Assembly: GCA_021234155.1 (NCBI GenBank)
Contig: JAJEKV010000013.1
Span: forward strand, 15,911,877 to 15,975,876
Length of the DNA: 64,000 bases
Direction of reading: 5' to 3'
Source: Isoetes taiwanensis
Lineage: Eukaryota; Streptophyta; Lycopodiopsida; Isoetales; Isoetaceae
Shown here: positions 12,928-25,016 of the stretch, in pieces
How positions within the stretch are numbered: position 1 is the stretch's first letter
How the letters are laid out: every line of letters starts with the position of its first letter
Translations under genes and position numbers: made by a program
Notes under the pieces: generated by a model
Databases searched by the model: none
Told to the model about the DNA's origin: nothing
What the model saw: only the letters and a program-made list of their open reading frames with translations

Positions 12928-14723
12928 CCGAGGCTGAGAATCTTCGTAATGCTAAGCTATTATTAGACACATTCTCCTTAGCATCAGGAGTTCTTGTAGG
13001 GTGGCAAAAATGTACAGCTTTGTGGACGTTGGACAGTCCCATCCCTCCCTGTATTTTGGACTATCCTTGGAAGATTCTTCTGCATGGCAATACCACAAAG
13101 TTGCTTGGTATCCCAGTTGGAATTCACGTCTCTGCTTCAGATGCTTGGGATGAAATCATTAGTGGGTTGCAAAAGCACTTGTTTTGGTGGAATACAAACT
13201 AAACCGGTCCATGCCCTAGAGAATCACCGCGGGCTAAATGTGTTCTTAGTAATACTCATGTCTACATGGCGCCTCGCTTTACTAGCTCCGCAGCGTGTAA
13301 GATGGAGGAGATTGTGCGCACTCGCCGAAATTTTATTTGGGGTGGAAATGAGTTAGGAGCAAAGGGTCAAGGTAGCTTGGGCGAAATGCATTAGACCTAA
13401 GGCACCGGTGGTCTTGGTATGTTGGATTTTCACCTCCAAAGCAAGGTGATGATATCAAAGTTCATTTGGAGGATTTTCATTGGTAAGGATGATTCTCCGC
13501 CCGAGGTTGTTGGTGCAAAATCGATTCAAAGATTGTCTCCCATTTCATAAGGCCTCCATTAAGCCCCTCCTTCCTTGGGCTTTGCTTTATCATATGCATC
13601 CGCTTTCCTAATGCTTCTCCCTTTCTAAAGGGGTTGCTTTGCGCGCTTGGGACACCGTCGCCCTCTTTTCCATATTAATCCCGAGGCATGTCTTCGCTTG
13701 TCCACTCCATGCTGGTGGATTCCTTTGCGTGACACCCGCAGAATGTGCCTCTAAGTGTGGTTGTTCATCCAAAGACACAACGACGATGGGTAGCGGTACC
13801 GGTATCAATACTATTGCAGCTTGGTATGAGTCCGATCATCTCATGTCATGGGAAGCATTTAGAACAAAGTTCTTGTTGTACGATGGGACAGTAACTGAAT
13901 CATATTGCTGCATTGTTGCCACAGGATTCCGGTCCACGATTGAGGTAGTCATATGGGGTTGCCATCGGGATATCCAAACCGTAGCGGTTTGTGTCTTCTT
14001 CGGTATAAATTGCTTGTGCATTCTGAAATCCCCGCCTCCATCTAATAGATGGCATCTTCAGTCCCCTCACCCACAATGGAAAAGTGTTTGGATATGGGTA
14101 TGGGATAAGCCGCTTCACCCCAAAGTAGTAGTTTTGTGGTGGCAAGTGATCCATAGATGCCTCGTGAGTCAACGTTTAGTCCATAAAATGGATAATCGGA
14201 TTTCGTGAGCTCGCCCTTTATGCCAAAGAAAGGGTTGAGAGTATTGAGCATTGTTTTTCTTGTGTGAGAGGCTTCGGCGTGCATGGTCTTGGTTGTTGAC
14301 CCTTTTGGCATCGCTCGATCTAGCCAAAAAAATTTTGCTTGCTATCTATCCCGATGCTTGGCCCAAACAACGAAAAACGAAGCTTTTCATCTCGCATGTG
14401 GTCGGCTTTTATGGTCAATCCGAAGAGAAGGAGGTTGTTTATCTTTAAGGGCATAGATACTGCAGATGAGGTTGTTCTTCAGTGGGTGCAAGATAAAATT
14501 GTTATGGCTTACAATTGTTCTTCTCTTGATCAAGAGAAGAAAGTACTGATCTGGCATACTTACCTTCAGATTCATTCTTTTGCATAGGCAGGTGGTTGTG
14601 CTCAGTTGGATCGGTTTGTCCACTGGGGTTATAATCCTGTCTTTGCATTTATGTTGCTCTGGTTTCTAGTTGGTGAATAAAGCTTGACGTCCTTCAAAAA
14701 AAAAAAAAAAAAAAAAAAAAAAA
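12928..14723 (+). mobile_element. 5'-truncated LINE with poly(A) and 16-bp target duplication
   Basis: The insert is bounded by CCCTGAACAGAATTTG at 12912-12927 and 14725-14740 and ends in a poly(A) run at about 14697-14723. These are the hallmarks of target-primed reverse transcription. Recognisable parts are the end of the reverse transcriptase (DTFSLASGVLVGWQKC, KLLGIPVGIHVSASDAW, KHLFWWNT), GGLGMLDFHLQSKV, and a zf-RVT-like region (KPLHPKVVVLWWQVIHRCL). The frame holds several stops and shifts, so it is dead. It is the same family as 1-515 and lies inside the Helitron. 5' truncation explains the missing endonuclease and catalytic core. Confidence 0.85.
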
Positions 14724-14740
14724 CCCCTGAACAGAATTTG

Positions 14741-15944
14741 AGAACGCACTTGTGTCATCATAGCTTGCTGCAAAATACTCTTTGTCATTTGGCACATTCA
14801 ATTCAACCATATTAAAGCATGCTCAACATTCATAATACATGTGAAAGACAACCTTAAAGTAAAATGTCTTACCAATGTGGAGAAACAATCAAGAATGTCT
14901 TATCAATATTGAGAAACAATCAAGAAAAACAATGACTAAATAGGACATTTGCTTGCAAGTCCATCTTCGCTAATATCATGAAATTCTTATTTGATGTAAT
15001 GCCTAGTATGTCGCTTGCAGGAGGAGCTGCCAACAATGCCGCTTGAAGTATCTGCCAACCATTTAGCATTATTCTTCCATGTCATGTTGTCACGCCTTTA
15101 TGTATTGAGTCCCTTAATCCAAGCTCATGTACCCCAAAGATCTAGATTTAAGAATACTACGCCTAAGCCTAGAACTCGCATTCTTCTCAGAAGTAGTAGT
15201 ACATTTGGAGGCGTTATCCAAAGATTAAGCTCATTCTCCAAATAATACTATTGAATATACACTCGGAGAAAAATGGAGCAGAGTATGTGGAGTTCAAACT
15301 GCAAAGGGCGACGAAAGATAAAGTTGCAAATATATGACCAAACAAAACTACATAGACAATTGAACATGATTTTCTTAATTCAAAAATGGCCTTCTGTTCT
15401 TCCCCAAATATATGATGCAGGAATAACTGTAATACACTGTCTGCAGCAAATCATCCTTGCAAGAGCCATGATTTTGAGCACTTAAAACAATCTATGTTCA
15501 CATGGACCCATGGAGTCATGCCTTGAGTCAGCCAATGATGAGATATGCAGCATCTTCAAAATCTGCCTACCAAACGACACATACATTCTCCCATTGTGCA
15601 CTGCCCTTCCAGATTTACATTTTTTAAATCGTCTCAGAAGATCAAAGTAGCAGCAGATACCTGGATTAATGTATCACCCAAATCATTTTCAAATATAACA
15701 ATCAAGCAAGTAAAAATACATTGCAGAAGTAGAAGAAGAACCTTGGATCAATAATCTAGAAGCTAGCATCATAAGAACTCATGTAATACACAAAGCTTAG
15801 CTAATACCTTGGACATGCTTTGGGCTGCATGCACCTCACTATATTCTCCTAATAGGTACTGATTTCAATTTCCTCAATCATCTCTGCAGATCAAAGTGAA
15901 AGTTACATTCATGGATATAATTGCACTAAGCTAGTATCCAGATC
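14741..15944. other. Unassigned stretch
   Basis: No gene was recognised; this is Helitron interior after the LINE. Open frames of 70-76 codons at 15015 and 15273 show no family motif. Confidence 0.45.
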
Positions 15945-15987
15945 CGTGGACGTTAAAAAAACTATTCTATTCTATTCAAATATATCT
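15945..15987 (+). mobile_element. SINE 3' end
   Basis: CGTGGACGTTAAAAAAAC followed by (TATTC)n on the plus strand. It is the same terminal signature as the minus-strand copy at 12502-12640, so the two lie in inverted orientation about 3.4 kb apart. The head of this copy was not identified. Confidence 0.45.
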
Positions 15988-16290
15988 TCAATCAAGTAAG
16001 TGAGAAGGACAATCCCTGATCAATAATGTCTGAAGCTAACATACTAAAGAAAACTTTAGAAGCGTGGATCATCTACGGAATTTCTAATGCTCCAGGTCTG
16101 TACCACATTCATCAAATCTAATTAATATGCTCTAAGATATGCTCTTGATCCATGGATTTGAAGAATGGCTCAGATGATACCTCCAGGGCATTAGCATCTT
16201 AAAAACGTCTACATAGCAACCGGAATGCAGCTCCATCTGGAACATGAGGTCTGCAGCATCTATAAGTATTATCTGCAGCATCAAATTAAT

Positions 16291-16640
16291 TTACTGAGGT
16301 AGAGATCTCACCTTCTCAATGTAAAACTGGGTGCATAGTAGTTTCAGAATGTGTAGCTTGAATAAGTCGTTAACACCTGAAAAGCTGAAAAGAAAGCGAT
16401 TGAAAAACATAAAGGCCATTGTTGATCCCATATATAAGAAAATTTTAAGAAACAAAGGTTCTCGGCATCGGCTCCAAAATACCACACAGCAATCCATTTG
16501 CCCGATTAAACAAACCCTAAGATGCAGAATTCTCGAGCAATCGCGGCATGCATGCCATGGTGCAGCCAGAAAGGGAAAGAAATTCGACCCGAGCATCCGG
16601 GATCGGATAAGGCATGCCCACAGGCATGTCTAATAGATCG
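16291..16640 (-). other. Possible first exon of a minus-strand transcript
   Basis: The minus strand contains TTAGGGTTTG, a common plant 5'-leader motif, and a 101-codon open frame. A plausible donor (GAGAAG followed by GTGAGA) falls near its end at about 16303. The predicted peptide is hydrophobic and cysteine-rich and matches nothing I recognise. It sits inside the probable Helitron, close to that element's 5' end, so it may be captured host sequence. The coding status is weak. Confidence 0.2.
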
Positions 16641-16778
16641 TATGAAAATAAAACATCCCGATTTTTGGAATGTCAGAAATATTTCCCGGCATCCAAAAGC
16701 ATTTAAAATCTTAGGAAATCAATAAAAAAAAACCCAAAAAAGTTTTCCACCACACCTGAAATTCCCAAATTAACAAGA

Positions 16779-19700
16779 TTGATATAATAAATATAATTCA
16801 AAGATACCATGATAAAATTATGTAATAATTTGTTCAATTTATCTTTAAAATAAAAGTATGATGATTAGTAATTGCTTCATAATAGCAAATTTGTATCCAT
16901 CACAATAAATCTGGCTATACAATACACTGGTTAGTGCATATCTAGATTGACGCCCGCAGAACTATATTCCTGACATAATCACGGTTTCCACGATTTGCCT
17001 AAGCATGGCATAATGGATATTGCTGATAACAATATCACTAATTGGATCACAGAGTGAAATACAATCTGAGTGCATGGAATACAACATTCAGCAATAATAT
17101 GGCATATTTAATAAAACTTTAATTTATTCAAATCTAATAAATATATATCTCAATCTTTAGATATCCAATTTATCTTTAGATTAAAAATATCATGATTATT
17201 AAAGTATACAATTGCATTTTAAACTAATTTTTATTTGAAATATGTAAAATCAAATTTTTATCTAAGATAAACTCTGCATAACTAAAAATGTTATTTCTTA
17301 AAAATATTTAAAGAGAAAAATTTTAGAGTGGAATTGATTAAATGATTACATTTATGTTTTAACAAAAAATAGTAAAATTGAATAGTTTATTATTGATAAA
17401 TTTTCAATATATTTTCTTTTCATCAATAGTAAATTATTCAATAATAATTATTAAACCAATAACTTTATTATTTAACTACTTTCAATCTAAAATTTTTTTT
17501 GAAGTATTTTGTAAATGTAAATTATGAAATCCTCATAATGGTTTTAAGTGAATTTTTAATCAAACTATTAAATCACTGAAAAATTAAAAATTTTATTCTT
17601 GAAATGTCTAATTCTAAATAGATTCAAGTGAAAATTAGTTTGAAAAGCAATTTTATTCTTTGATAACCATTATAGTTTTAATTCAAAGATAAACTTATAT
17701 AATTAAAACTTATAAAATTTATAATAACGAAGAAGAATTAAACAATGCGTATATTCTTAAAATGGCATCTTTGAAGTGCTATCTATAAAATCTGAATAAG
17801 TCCAAGTTTTGTTGAATATCTCATTAATGAGGTCACGGTCAAAAAGCCTACAGAGGTTATAAACTCAACCCACATGCAAATTAAGTACAATAGTTACGAT
17901 CATTGGCTTTACGTTTACATCTTCGACAAGAAATATGCCTATGACATGGCCAAATGTGAGATTATATGAATGGTTCATTTTATATGAAATACAATGATGC
18001 ATATGTGGCTGCTAAAGTAGATGATATAAAACCAAAATGGTTAGTTCCTTATGAAAAATCGAACTGCACGGGGGGAGGGGGGAGTGATATATTGTTACCT
18101 TAGATGGTCACGCATGAGGCTGTAAAAGAACCGAATAGCAAAGGTATGGAATTGAGTGGGGATCATTGGACCTAGATACAATTAGTTTTTGTTCTTTTTA
18201 TAAATGTTATTATGCTAAATTCGGGATAAAGTATTACAGTAACCTAAGAGGATCAGGCTTAATTGATCCAGGGCCTGACTTCGATTATGTTGTCCACCAA
18301 AGAGTGGAATTTTGTTAAATAGGTATAAGAAGAATTGGTTAATTGGATAAATGTGCATGTAAACAAGATTGCACAAGGTGCCAGACTTATTGAAATATAG
18401 TTTTTCTTACATAGTGCGACTATAAGTGTTCAAGGCATTCGTGGCCTAGCATCATTATTTAAATATTTTCTAAATATATATAAAGATTGTAAGATAATAC
18501 TTTGAAATATTACTTTTGAAATGCCTTTTATAATTTTGACACATTATAAAAATTTGTGAGCAACATTTTTATATACTTTTTGTGACGCAACTACGTTGTC
18601 ATATAGAAAGTAACACGTTTATGGCAGAAACACAAGAGAGAAAAAGTCTTGCCGTGTGGACTCTGTAATGCATGAAGTCTACGATACTTAGAAAGACAAA
18701 ACTTTCGACAATGTTCAAGAAGATTCCAGAATTTTCCCCAATATTGTTATGAATCTACCAAAAATATTAGAAAGATCAAAATTGCAGACATAAATCAAAC
18801 TAAGCAGTAGAACATTCATTTCATCTCAATGACTTGATTCTGTTCTTCCCTTTTCTTTTTTTTCTTTCATCTTTATAAGGGATCAATTACAAAAGAGGTT
18901 TGACTGCTGGGAATGGATGGCAATGGCATATGGAATTATTTTTATAAAACACCTATTTTTTCACTGTAATCTTCAGTTATAATTAATTTCTGGCTACAGC
19001 AATTATTGTTGCTTAAAAAATAGTCATGATAAGTCTATATGTATTTTTAACTCTTATTGATTTTGATAATTTGTTCAATTTATCTTCAGATTAAAAGTAT
19101 AATGGTTATTAAAGTATAAAATTATTTTTCAAACTAATTTTCACTTTAACATCTAAGATAAAAAATTTATGATTGAAACTGATTAAATGATTACGTTTAT
19201 GTTTTAATAAAATAAATTGAATACTTATTATTGATTAATTTTCTATATATTTATTAAATCAGTAATAAATTATTCAATAGTTATTATTAGACCATAACTT
19301 TATCATTTAGTTAATTTCGACCTAATTTTTTTTTTTTAAGAATTTTTAAAAATTTAAAAGTTTATAAATTATGAAATTCTCGTAACAGTTTTAAACTTAT
19401 CAAAGTATTAGATTTCATTTAAAATTGTCAAGATTGTCAAATCTTAAATTGAAATTCTTATATTCTTGATATGCCTAATTCTAAATAGATTCCAGTAAAA
19501 TTTAGTGTAAAAAGCAATTAATTCTTTGATAACCATTATAGTTTTAATTCAAAGACATTTAATTAAAACTTCTAAAAATTATAACAACCAAGAAGAATTA
19601 AACAATACATACATTTTTATAACGACACCCTTGAAGTGTCATTTATTAAATCTGAATGTCCAAGTTTTGTTGCATATGTCATAAATATGAATATGTATGC

Positions 19701-20380
19701 GTCTTTCTAGTATATATGCAATTTATAATTTCTCTTTGATTTTTGAAGCATTTTCTTGGAATGAGTGAGGCCCTCTAACTCCTTGGTATATGTATGAAAA
19801 TGTGTAAAGAAATTTACCAAGTCACCCACAAGTTTTGTACGGCCTTTCTACTGAAGCAGCTGTGGATACGGAAGGCATAGCCATATAATAAAATATCCTT
19901 TAAAGCATACTTGATTTGAAAATCTGCATATAAAATAACTTTGCAGAGAAATGTTGATATCTTTTAAAAGGAGAACCATTCTAAGAATGCAAACACTATT
20001 CTATTATTTTAAGTGAATCATACTTTCCATTCTTCTAAGTCTATATGACTAGTTAAGATTATTTTTGTAATGCTTGCTTCTTTCGAAAGAAAATTTAATT
20101 GATTGATGCATGACGTAATCGCAAATTTGTATCTATTATTATAAATCTGGCTATACAATATAGTGCTTGGTGCATATCTGGATTAGCACTTCTGAATCCG
20201 CAGAACTATATTCTGACATAATCATAGTTTCTAGGTTTTGCCTAAGAATGGTATGATAGATGATGTTGATAACAATATCACTTATTGGAGCACAGTGAAA
20301 CACAACTGAGTGTATGGGATACAACATTCAGTAATAATATGGCATATTAAACAAAAGTCAAATTTATTTAAATCTTATAT
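16779..20380. repeat. AT-rich tandem repeat, unit 2
   Basis: This is the second copy of the AT-rich repeat. It holds the short 'aatctggctatac' module at about 16865-17130, the AT module at 17140-17690, a spacer that matches 1290-2070 and 2737-3290, the AT module again at 19065-19555, and the short module again at 20100-20365. It lacks the Copia element and the 0.67-kb segment found in unit 1, so it serves as an empty-site reference. No coding signal was recognised. Confidence 0.75.
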
Positions 20381-21157
20381 TATAATCTTTTAGTGCAAGT
20401 AATGGACCACGCCCTAACTCTGACGGCCTGGATTTGATCAATTGTAACAATGGTGGAGATAGCTACTCTAACCCTAAAATCATTTTTCTCTATCGTTCTT
20501 GCACAAGAATAACTTGCCGCAGTCGTGATTGACCTCGCTTCCCTCAGTTATGTGGTCTCGGAGACGGCCGTGTTGTACCAAATCTCTATTGCTATGGCAC
20601 CCGACGGCTCTTACAGAAGTAGCGGGCAACCATCTCGCCCTAGATTAGACACTTTTGATCGTTCGACCTAGGTCCTACATAGATCCACCTCCTTGCAAAT
20701 TTGTGATTATATAACACTGATTTGGAGGAATTCAGAAGTGGTTCTTGGTGTTGCAGGCTTGATAGGGCGCTATTTTATACTGTTCTCTTGATTTTTGTTT
20801 GGGGTTACTAAATGCATCATAAGGAACATGAATTAAGCTATAAGAATTGAAGCTTAAAGGAGGTTGGAAAAAAATAGTATTTACGGCCAGTTTTGGTAAA
20901 GTAGTATGGCCATGAGTTTAATTGTTCCAGTTCGACCATGACTAACGGGATGCATTTGTGAATACAACAATTATGTTTGCAGGTTTAGCGAGGGGAGGGC
21001 AACAAGTTCTTGCATTCTCGGAGCTGTAAGGATTGTGCAACATGCCATCTTCTTCCATGCACTTTTATGAATATGGCGCTTAATCTGGAGCTCCATTCCA
21101 TAGAGTAAGTCTCCTAATTAGGATTGTTCACAATATTAAAGATTTTATCTAAACTTG
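20381..21157 (+). pseudogene. Exon-like remnant of an unknown host gene
   Basis: I do not recognise a product. A segment at about 20982-21106 is bounded by an acceptor-like 'atgtttgcag' and a donor-like 'GAGTAAGT', and reads FSEGRATSSCILGAVRIVQH in one frame. The sequence left of the LTR element (ending ACTTG at 21157) continues at 25463, so this and 25463-27744 were once contiguous. The composition is less AT-rich than the flanking repeat. It could be a decayed gene or a non-coding transcript. Confidence 0.25.
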
Positions 21158-21603
21158 TGTTGATGTTTGGGGTTCTTGGCATCACCTTGCAGCAGCAGTC
21201 CATGACTGCCGGATGCCACAGGGCTGCCACAAATGCTCATAGATCAACAAAAGAAGGTGGGAAGAAACTCCAAGAACAATAACAAAGCAAAGAATGAACA
21301 AAACATAATCATATTGATGCTCCAAAAGGAGGTGCTCCAAAACGTGAGCAAAGCCTAAACAATGAGAGGAAATGCTCTCTCTAAATAGTAGAGCAAAACC
21401 CTAACCCTAACTGGCATCTCACCTTCCACAGATCTAGGCTAAATCTGGGCCATAGATTGTGGGGTCCAATATGACAAATACATGTGGCCTATGCCACCTA
21501 CCACATATGTGGGCTAAATCTGGGCCCTAGATCAAGTGGTCCAATGTGATAAATACATGTGGCCTATGCCACTCATACATATGTTTAGCCCAAAGGGCTA
21601 ACA
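21158..21603 (-). repeat. LARD-like element 3' LTR
   Basis: A 446-bp repeat matching 25017-25462 with about two differences. It contains 'accctaaccctaac' and two related segments around 'ctaaatctgggcc'. Confidence 0.9.
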
Positions 21604-21936
21604 CTCCCCCCCACCACACCAAACTATGTAGAACCTTTATAACATCAGGTTAAACATTTACAACAGTGGCCAAAGTGAGGGGAAATAATGATAATGTCGC
21701 CGAAAATTCTTGACCCAAAAATGCAAATGTCGATGAAGTACAGAAATATGAGAGGTTGAGAAGGCTGTCACCACTTCTCTTGAGCTTGCCACAAGCTCCT
21801 TTAATTCCATAGAAGTCGAATCTAATGTTGAGAAGGTTGTCACCACTTCTCATAGAGCTTGCCACTTAGCTCCGAATACATGCGCCAATCAAAGTGTCTT
21901 GTAATGAGTGGAACAAAAATTTGGAAAGAAAAATTG

Positions 21937-22170
21937 TTGAAGGGGCGAAAGGTCCTAAGTCATCTTCACGCCAGTGTTGAACTTGAAAAGTTGAAACAAG
22001 GAGTTGAAACATAAGTGATTGAAGGGGCGGAAGGCAAGTCAGCTTCACGCCATTTGTTGAACTTGAAAGAGTTTGAGCAAATAGTTGAACTTGAAGGAGT
22101 TGAAATTGAAGGGGCGGAAGGTTCCAAGTCATCTTCACGCCATGTGTTGAACTTGAAGGAGGCTCAACCG
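21937..22170. repeat. Tandem repeats in the LARD-like interior
   Basis: Three diverged copies of a unit of about 85 bp start at about 21937, 22020 and 22108. Each contains 'gaaggggcg', then 'cttcacgcca', then 'gttgaacttgaa'. A partial fourth copy is near 22683. Confidence 0.75.
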
Positions 22171-22429
22171 CCATGTATTATGGACGGCCGGGATGGATTG
22201 AAAAAATTGTCTCTCAAACGCCCTGCATTTGGGTCGATGAGGTAAGCTTGAAGGTTGAGGAAAGATTGCTGAAAAAAGGCCTACACACGCCGGCTGTGTG
22301 AGGTTTGTTGGTACAAGGGTGCAAAGAAGATCACCAAGAATGTGGCAAAAGATGAGGCGTCCCCCAAAATGTGCCCAAATTATGCTCCAAAGACTTCTTG
22401 CATGAAAAGAGGATTGAAAGTTGTGCTCA

Positions 22430-23400
22430 AAGTCACGCCGTGAGTGGCCGTGACAATTGTGATGAACTCACGCCGTTGGGCCGTGATGTTGTTGTATTGA
22501 TGGGTATGGAATCAGGGGTTGATGAAATTGTACCTCAAAGGCATGATGTCGCAAAAATTGGACAAAGAGGCAAAAAGTCACCATTGAAAAATCATGCCAA
22601 GTGGCCGTGATCAATTGTGCATGCATAGCTCAAGAATGGCCTTAACATGCCGTTGGGCCATATAAGGTTGATGTTGGAAGAGGGCGGAAGGCAAAATGCA
22701 TCTTCACGCCATTTGCCCTATACATATGCCAGATAAAAGACGTGATAGATGGTAGAGAAAAGAACCTTCTCTAATATAAGATGAGGTGGAATATACCAAA
22801 AATGTTGTCCATTATAAATGGCCTTAAATGCGAAATTTTCTCCGAGAAAAAATGCCACGCCAAAAAGGCCGTGGTGAATACTATGGATGCCATCCTGTGC
22901 TTTTTTTTTACGCGTCCCACGCAGTGAAGTGGTGCCACGCCCGTGATGGGCCGTGGGCTCTGGTCTTGACCCACGCCGTGGGGGCCGTGGACATGCCGTG
23001 GGAGGCCGTGGAGGAAGGGTGCCACGCCGTGGGGGCCGTGGAGGAAGTGTGCCACGCCCTGGGCGGAGACTTGAACAGAGCTACAACAAGAGAAATTGTG
23101 CCACGCCATGATGGGCCGTGGGCGAAGTTCTGCAACAGGGATGTGAATAGAGTGACGATAGAGACATGAAGAGAGAATTTGTACCACGCCATGATGGGCC
23201 GTGGGCTTGTCTTGATGCAGACCAAACCCTTTGAAGAAAGCACAGGCAAAACTAGTGGTTGATCGGTTTGGACGGGGCGAAGATGGTGGTTGCTTGAAAA
23301 TCTTGGGGTCACAGAGCCGTGGATAATGGAGCTTAACCCAAAGAATTTGCTTTTTTTTTGTGTGCAAGGTTCCACGCCGTGCGGGCCGTGGATGTCAAGC
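22430..23400. repeat. Series of CACGCC...GGCCGTG hairpins
   Basis: About a dozen short inverted repeats share the arms (C/T)CACGCC and GGCCGTG(G/A) around a loop of 3-8 nt, for example at 22434, 22468, 22855, 22934, 22971, 23031, 23102, 23186 and 23371. When one arm changes from C to T at its outer base, the other often changes from G to A, so pairing is kept. Confidence 0.7.
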
Positions 23401-24998
23401 AATGTTTGGTGTTGCTCACGCCCATGCCTGGAAGACTATGGGCAGGGAACCTTGTGTCTCTGGTCAGGCCACAAGCAAAAGATGGCAAAAGATTGTGGCT
23501 TGGATTTCCTTTGCGATAATGAACCTGTATTCCTGTTTCTCTGCGATTCTGATGACAAAACACAGAAAACACAGAAAACACAGATTGTGCTTGTATGACA
23601 AAAGGAATCGGGCAAGGTAGAATGATTTGCCCCCTTATTGAGCATTTCTCAAGCTACAAGGATGAAGCGAAATAATTGGAGAGGTGGGACTGACCTCCTT
23701 TCTTGAAAGCAAAGCAGATATGGCAGAAAACATGCCATGGATTGGAGCAGAATAGAGGACCAGGAACCCAAAATCTGTCGCCACAATTATGGCTTAAGAA
23801 TTTGTTGATGCAAAGCAGAGAGCCTTTGTGTGTTTCATCAAGAAGATATAGGGCAATAAAAGACAGAAATCTCCTTCAGTATGCAGTCGGTATTATGGGC
23901 CCTGCATGTTGTGCGAAGAGTTCTGAGTTTCGCAAGATATTGCTGGAAGTCTGGCATGATTGGAGCTGGCCTAGCAGATTGGCCCAAAAACAAACTCTGT
24001 CTATCCATGAAGAACTTGAGTCATCTGTTGTTTGTGTTACCCGGTACAGAACACTGGGCATGCTTGCTCTGCAGCTGGGTTATCTTCCACATGCATTGAG
24101 ATTGCCTTGTATAAAATTGATAATGGCTGTTAAAACCCCAACTGCAGCCAAATGAATTTCATGACTCCAGAAAGTGTGAAAGATGTGCAGAGTAACTGGA
24201 GGGCTTTATATTTCGTTGCATATGCCAAAAGCACTGGATTGTGTCCGGCATAGATGAACTGTTTGTGCATTTGCCAAGCTGTGTTGCTTGTGACCATGTA
24301 ACTGCAAAATCAAGGAGCCTTCTGCGGAATCCGAAAGAGACCTCGAGTAAAAACTAAACAGTTGCTTGTGTGTAGACTCGAACACGATTCCATCAAGATG
24401 CGTAGCAATGATAAAGGAGATCTGTGAGGCAGCAAAATTGGGTCTGGCTAGAACTGTGTCAAAAACCCCTAAAATTGGTGGATAATGTGCGCTGGAATCA
24501 GTGAACTGCAGAAGAAGAGTAACGAATCGAACTCAGAGGAACTAAAGTCCCATGGATGCGATGGTATTATGCCGAAATTGAACCAAGATTTGGTGTTGGT
24601 TGGGTCTGCACCCAAAAAAAACATAATTGTACCACCATATCGCAGAAGAAATGTTGCTCCTTGGCTTGAATATGAGCACACAGGATAGAAAAAATTAATG
24701 TGTCGATGTTGAACCCACAGAAATGGAACAAATATATGCTCCTAGCTTGAATGTTTACACAGAACAGAGTATGGATAGCAAGAACATGCTGGATGATGAA
24801 CCCCAAATGTGATAAATAAGATCCAATGTGACAAATAAGAACGTATTGTGCCGCAAATCATTTGTGCCCCTTTCTGAAACATGGGCAGATATTAGAGATG
24901 AGGATGGAAGAAAGTGTCGCTGTAGAACAATCTTTTTTGCTTGAAAACTTTTGGAGATGCTTGAAAAGAAAACAAAGTATGATCATGAGCGAAAGAGA

Positions 24999-25015
24999 CC
25001 CCGGCAACGGCGGCA
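24999..25015 (-). other. Primer binding site resembling tRNA-Asp
   Basis: On the minus strand, one base inside the 5' LTR, the sequence is TGCCGCCGTTGCCGGGG. It differs at one position from the complement of the plant tRNA-Asp 3' end used by many Tat/Athila-type Gypsy elements. Confidence 0.7.
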
Positions 25016-25016
25016 G

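Larger units (their letters stand above)
9814..16778 (-). mobile_element. Probable non-autonomous Helitron
   Basis: On the minus strand the 3' end has the Helitron signature: hairpin GCCCGGC-AAC-GCCGGGC, seven bases, then CTAG next to a flanking T (9814-9841). The likely 5' end is A|TCTTGTTAATTTGGG at 16778. Removing 9814-16778 joins 'atttatttaaa' to 'ttgatataataaatata', which aligns with 'atttattcaaatctaataaatata' near 17118-17142. That is the expected empty site with A|T insertion and no target duplication. No Rep/helicase gene was seen, so it would be non-autonomous. The 3' end is well supported; the 5' end is less sure. Confidence 0.5.

Noticed and set aside
21158-21603. Telomere-related sequence ('accctaaccctaac') inside the LTR
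   Set aside because: Only about two repeat units occur and they also appear in the partner LTR; this is ordinary LTR sequence.
22771-23402. Minus-strand open frames of 164-198 codons in the LARD-like interior
   Set aside because: They run through the GC hairpin series (repeated HGPHGV) and overlap each other in several frames, with no family motif.
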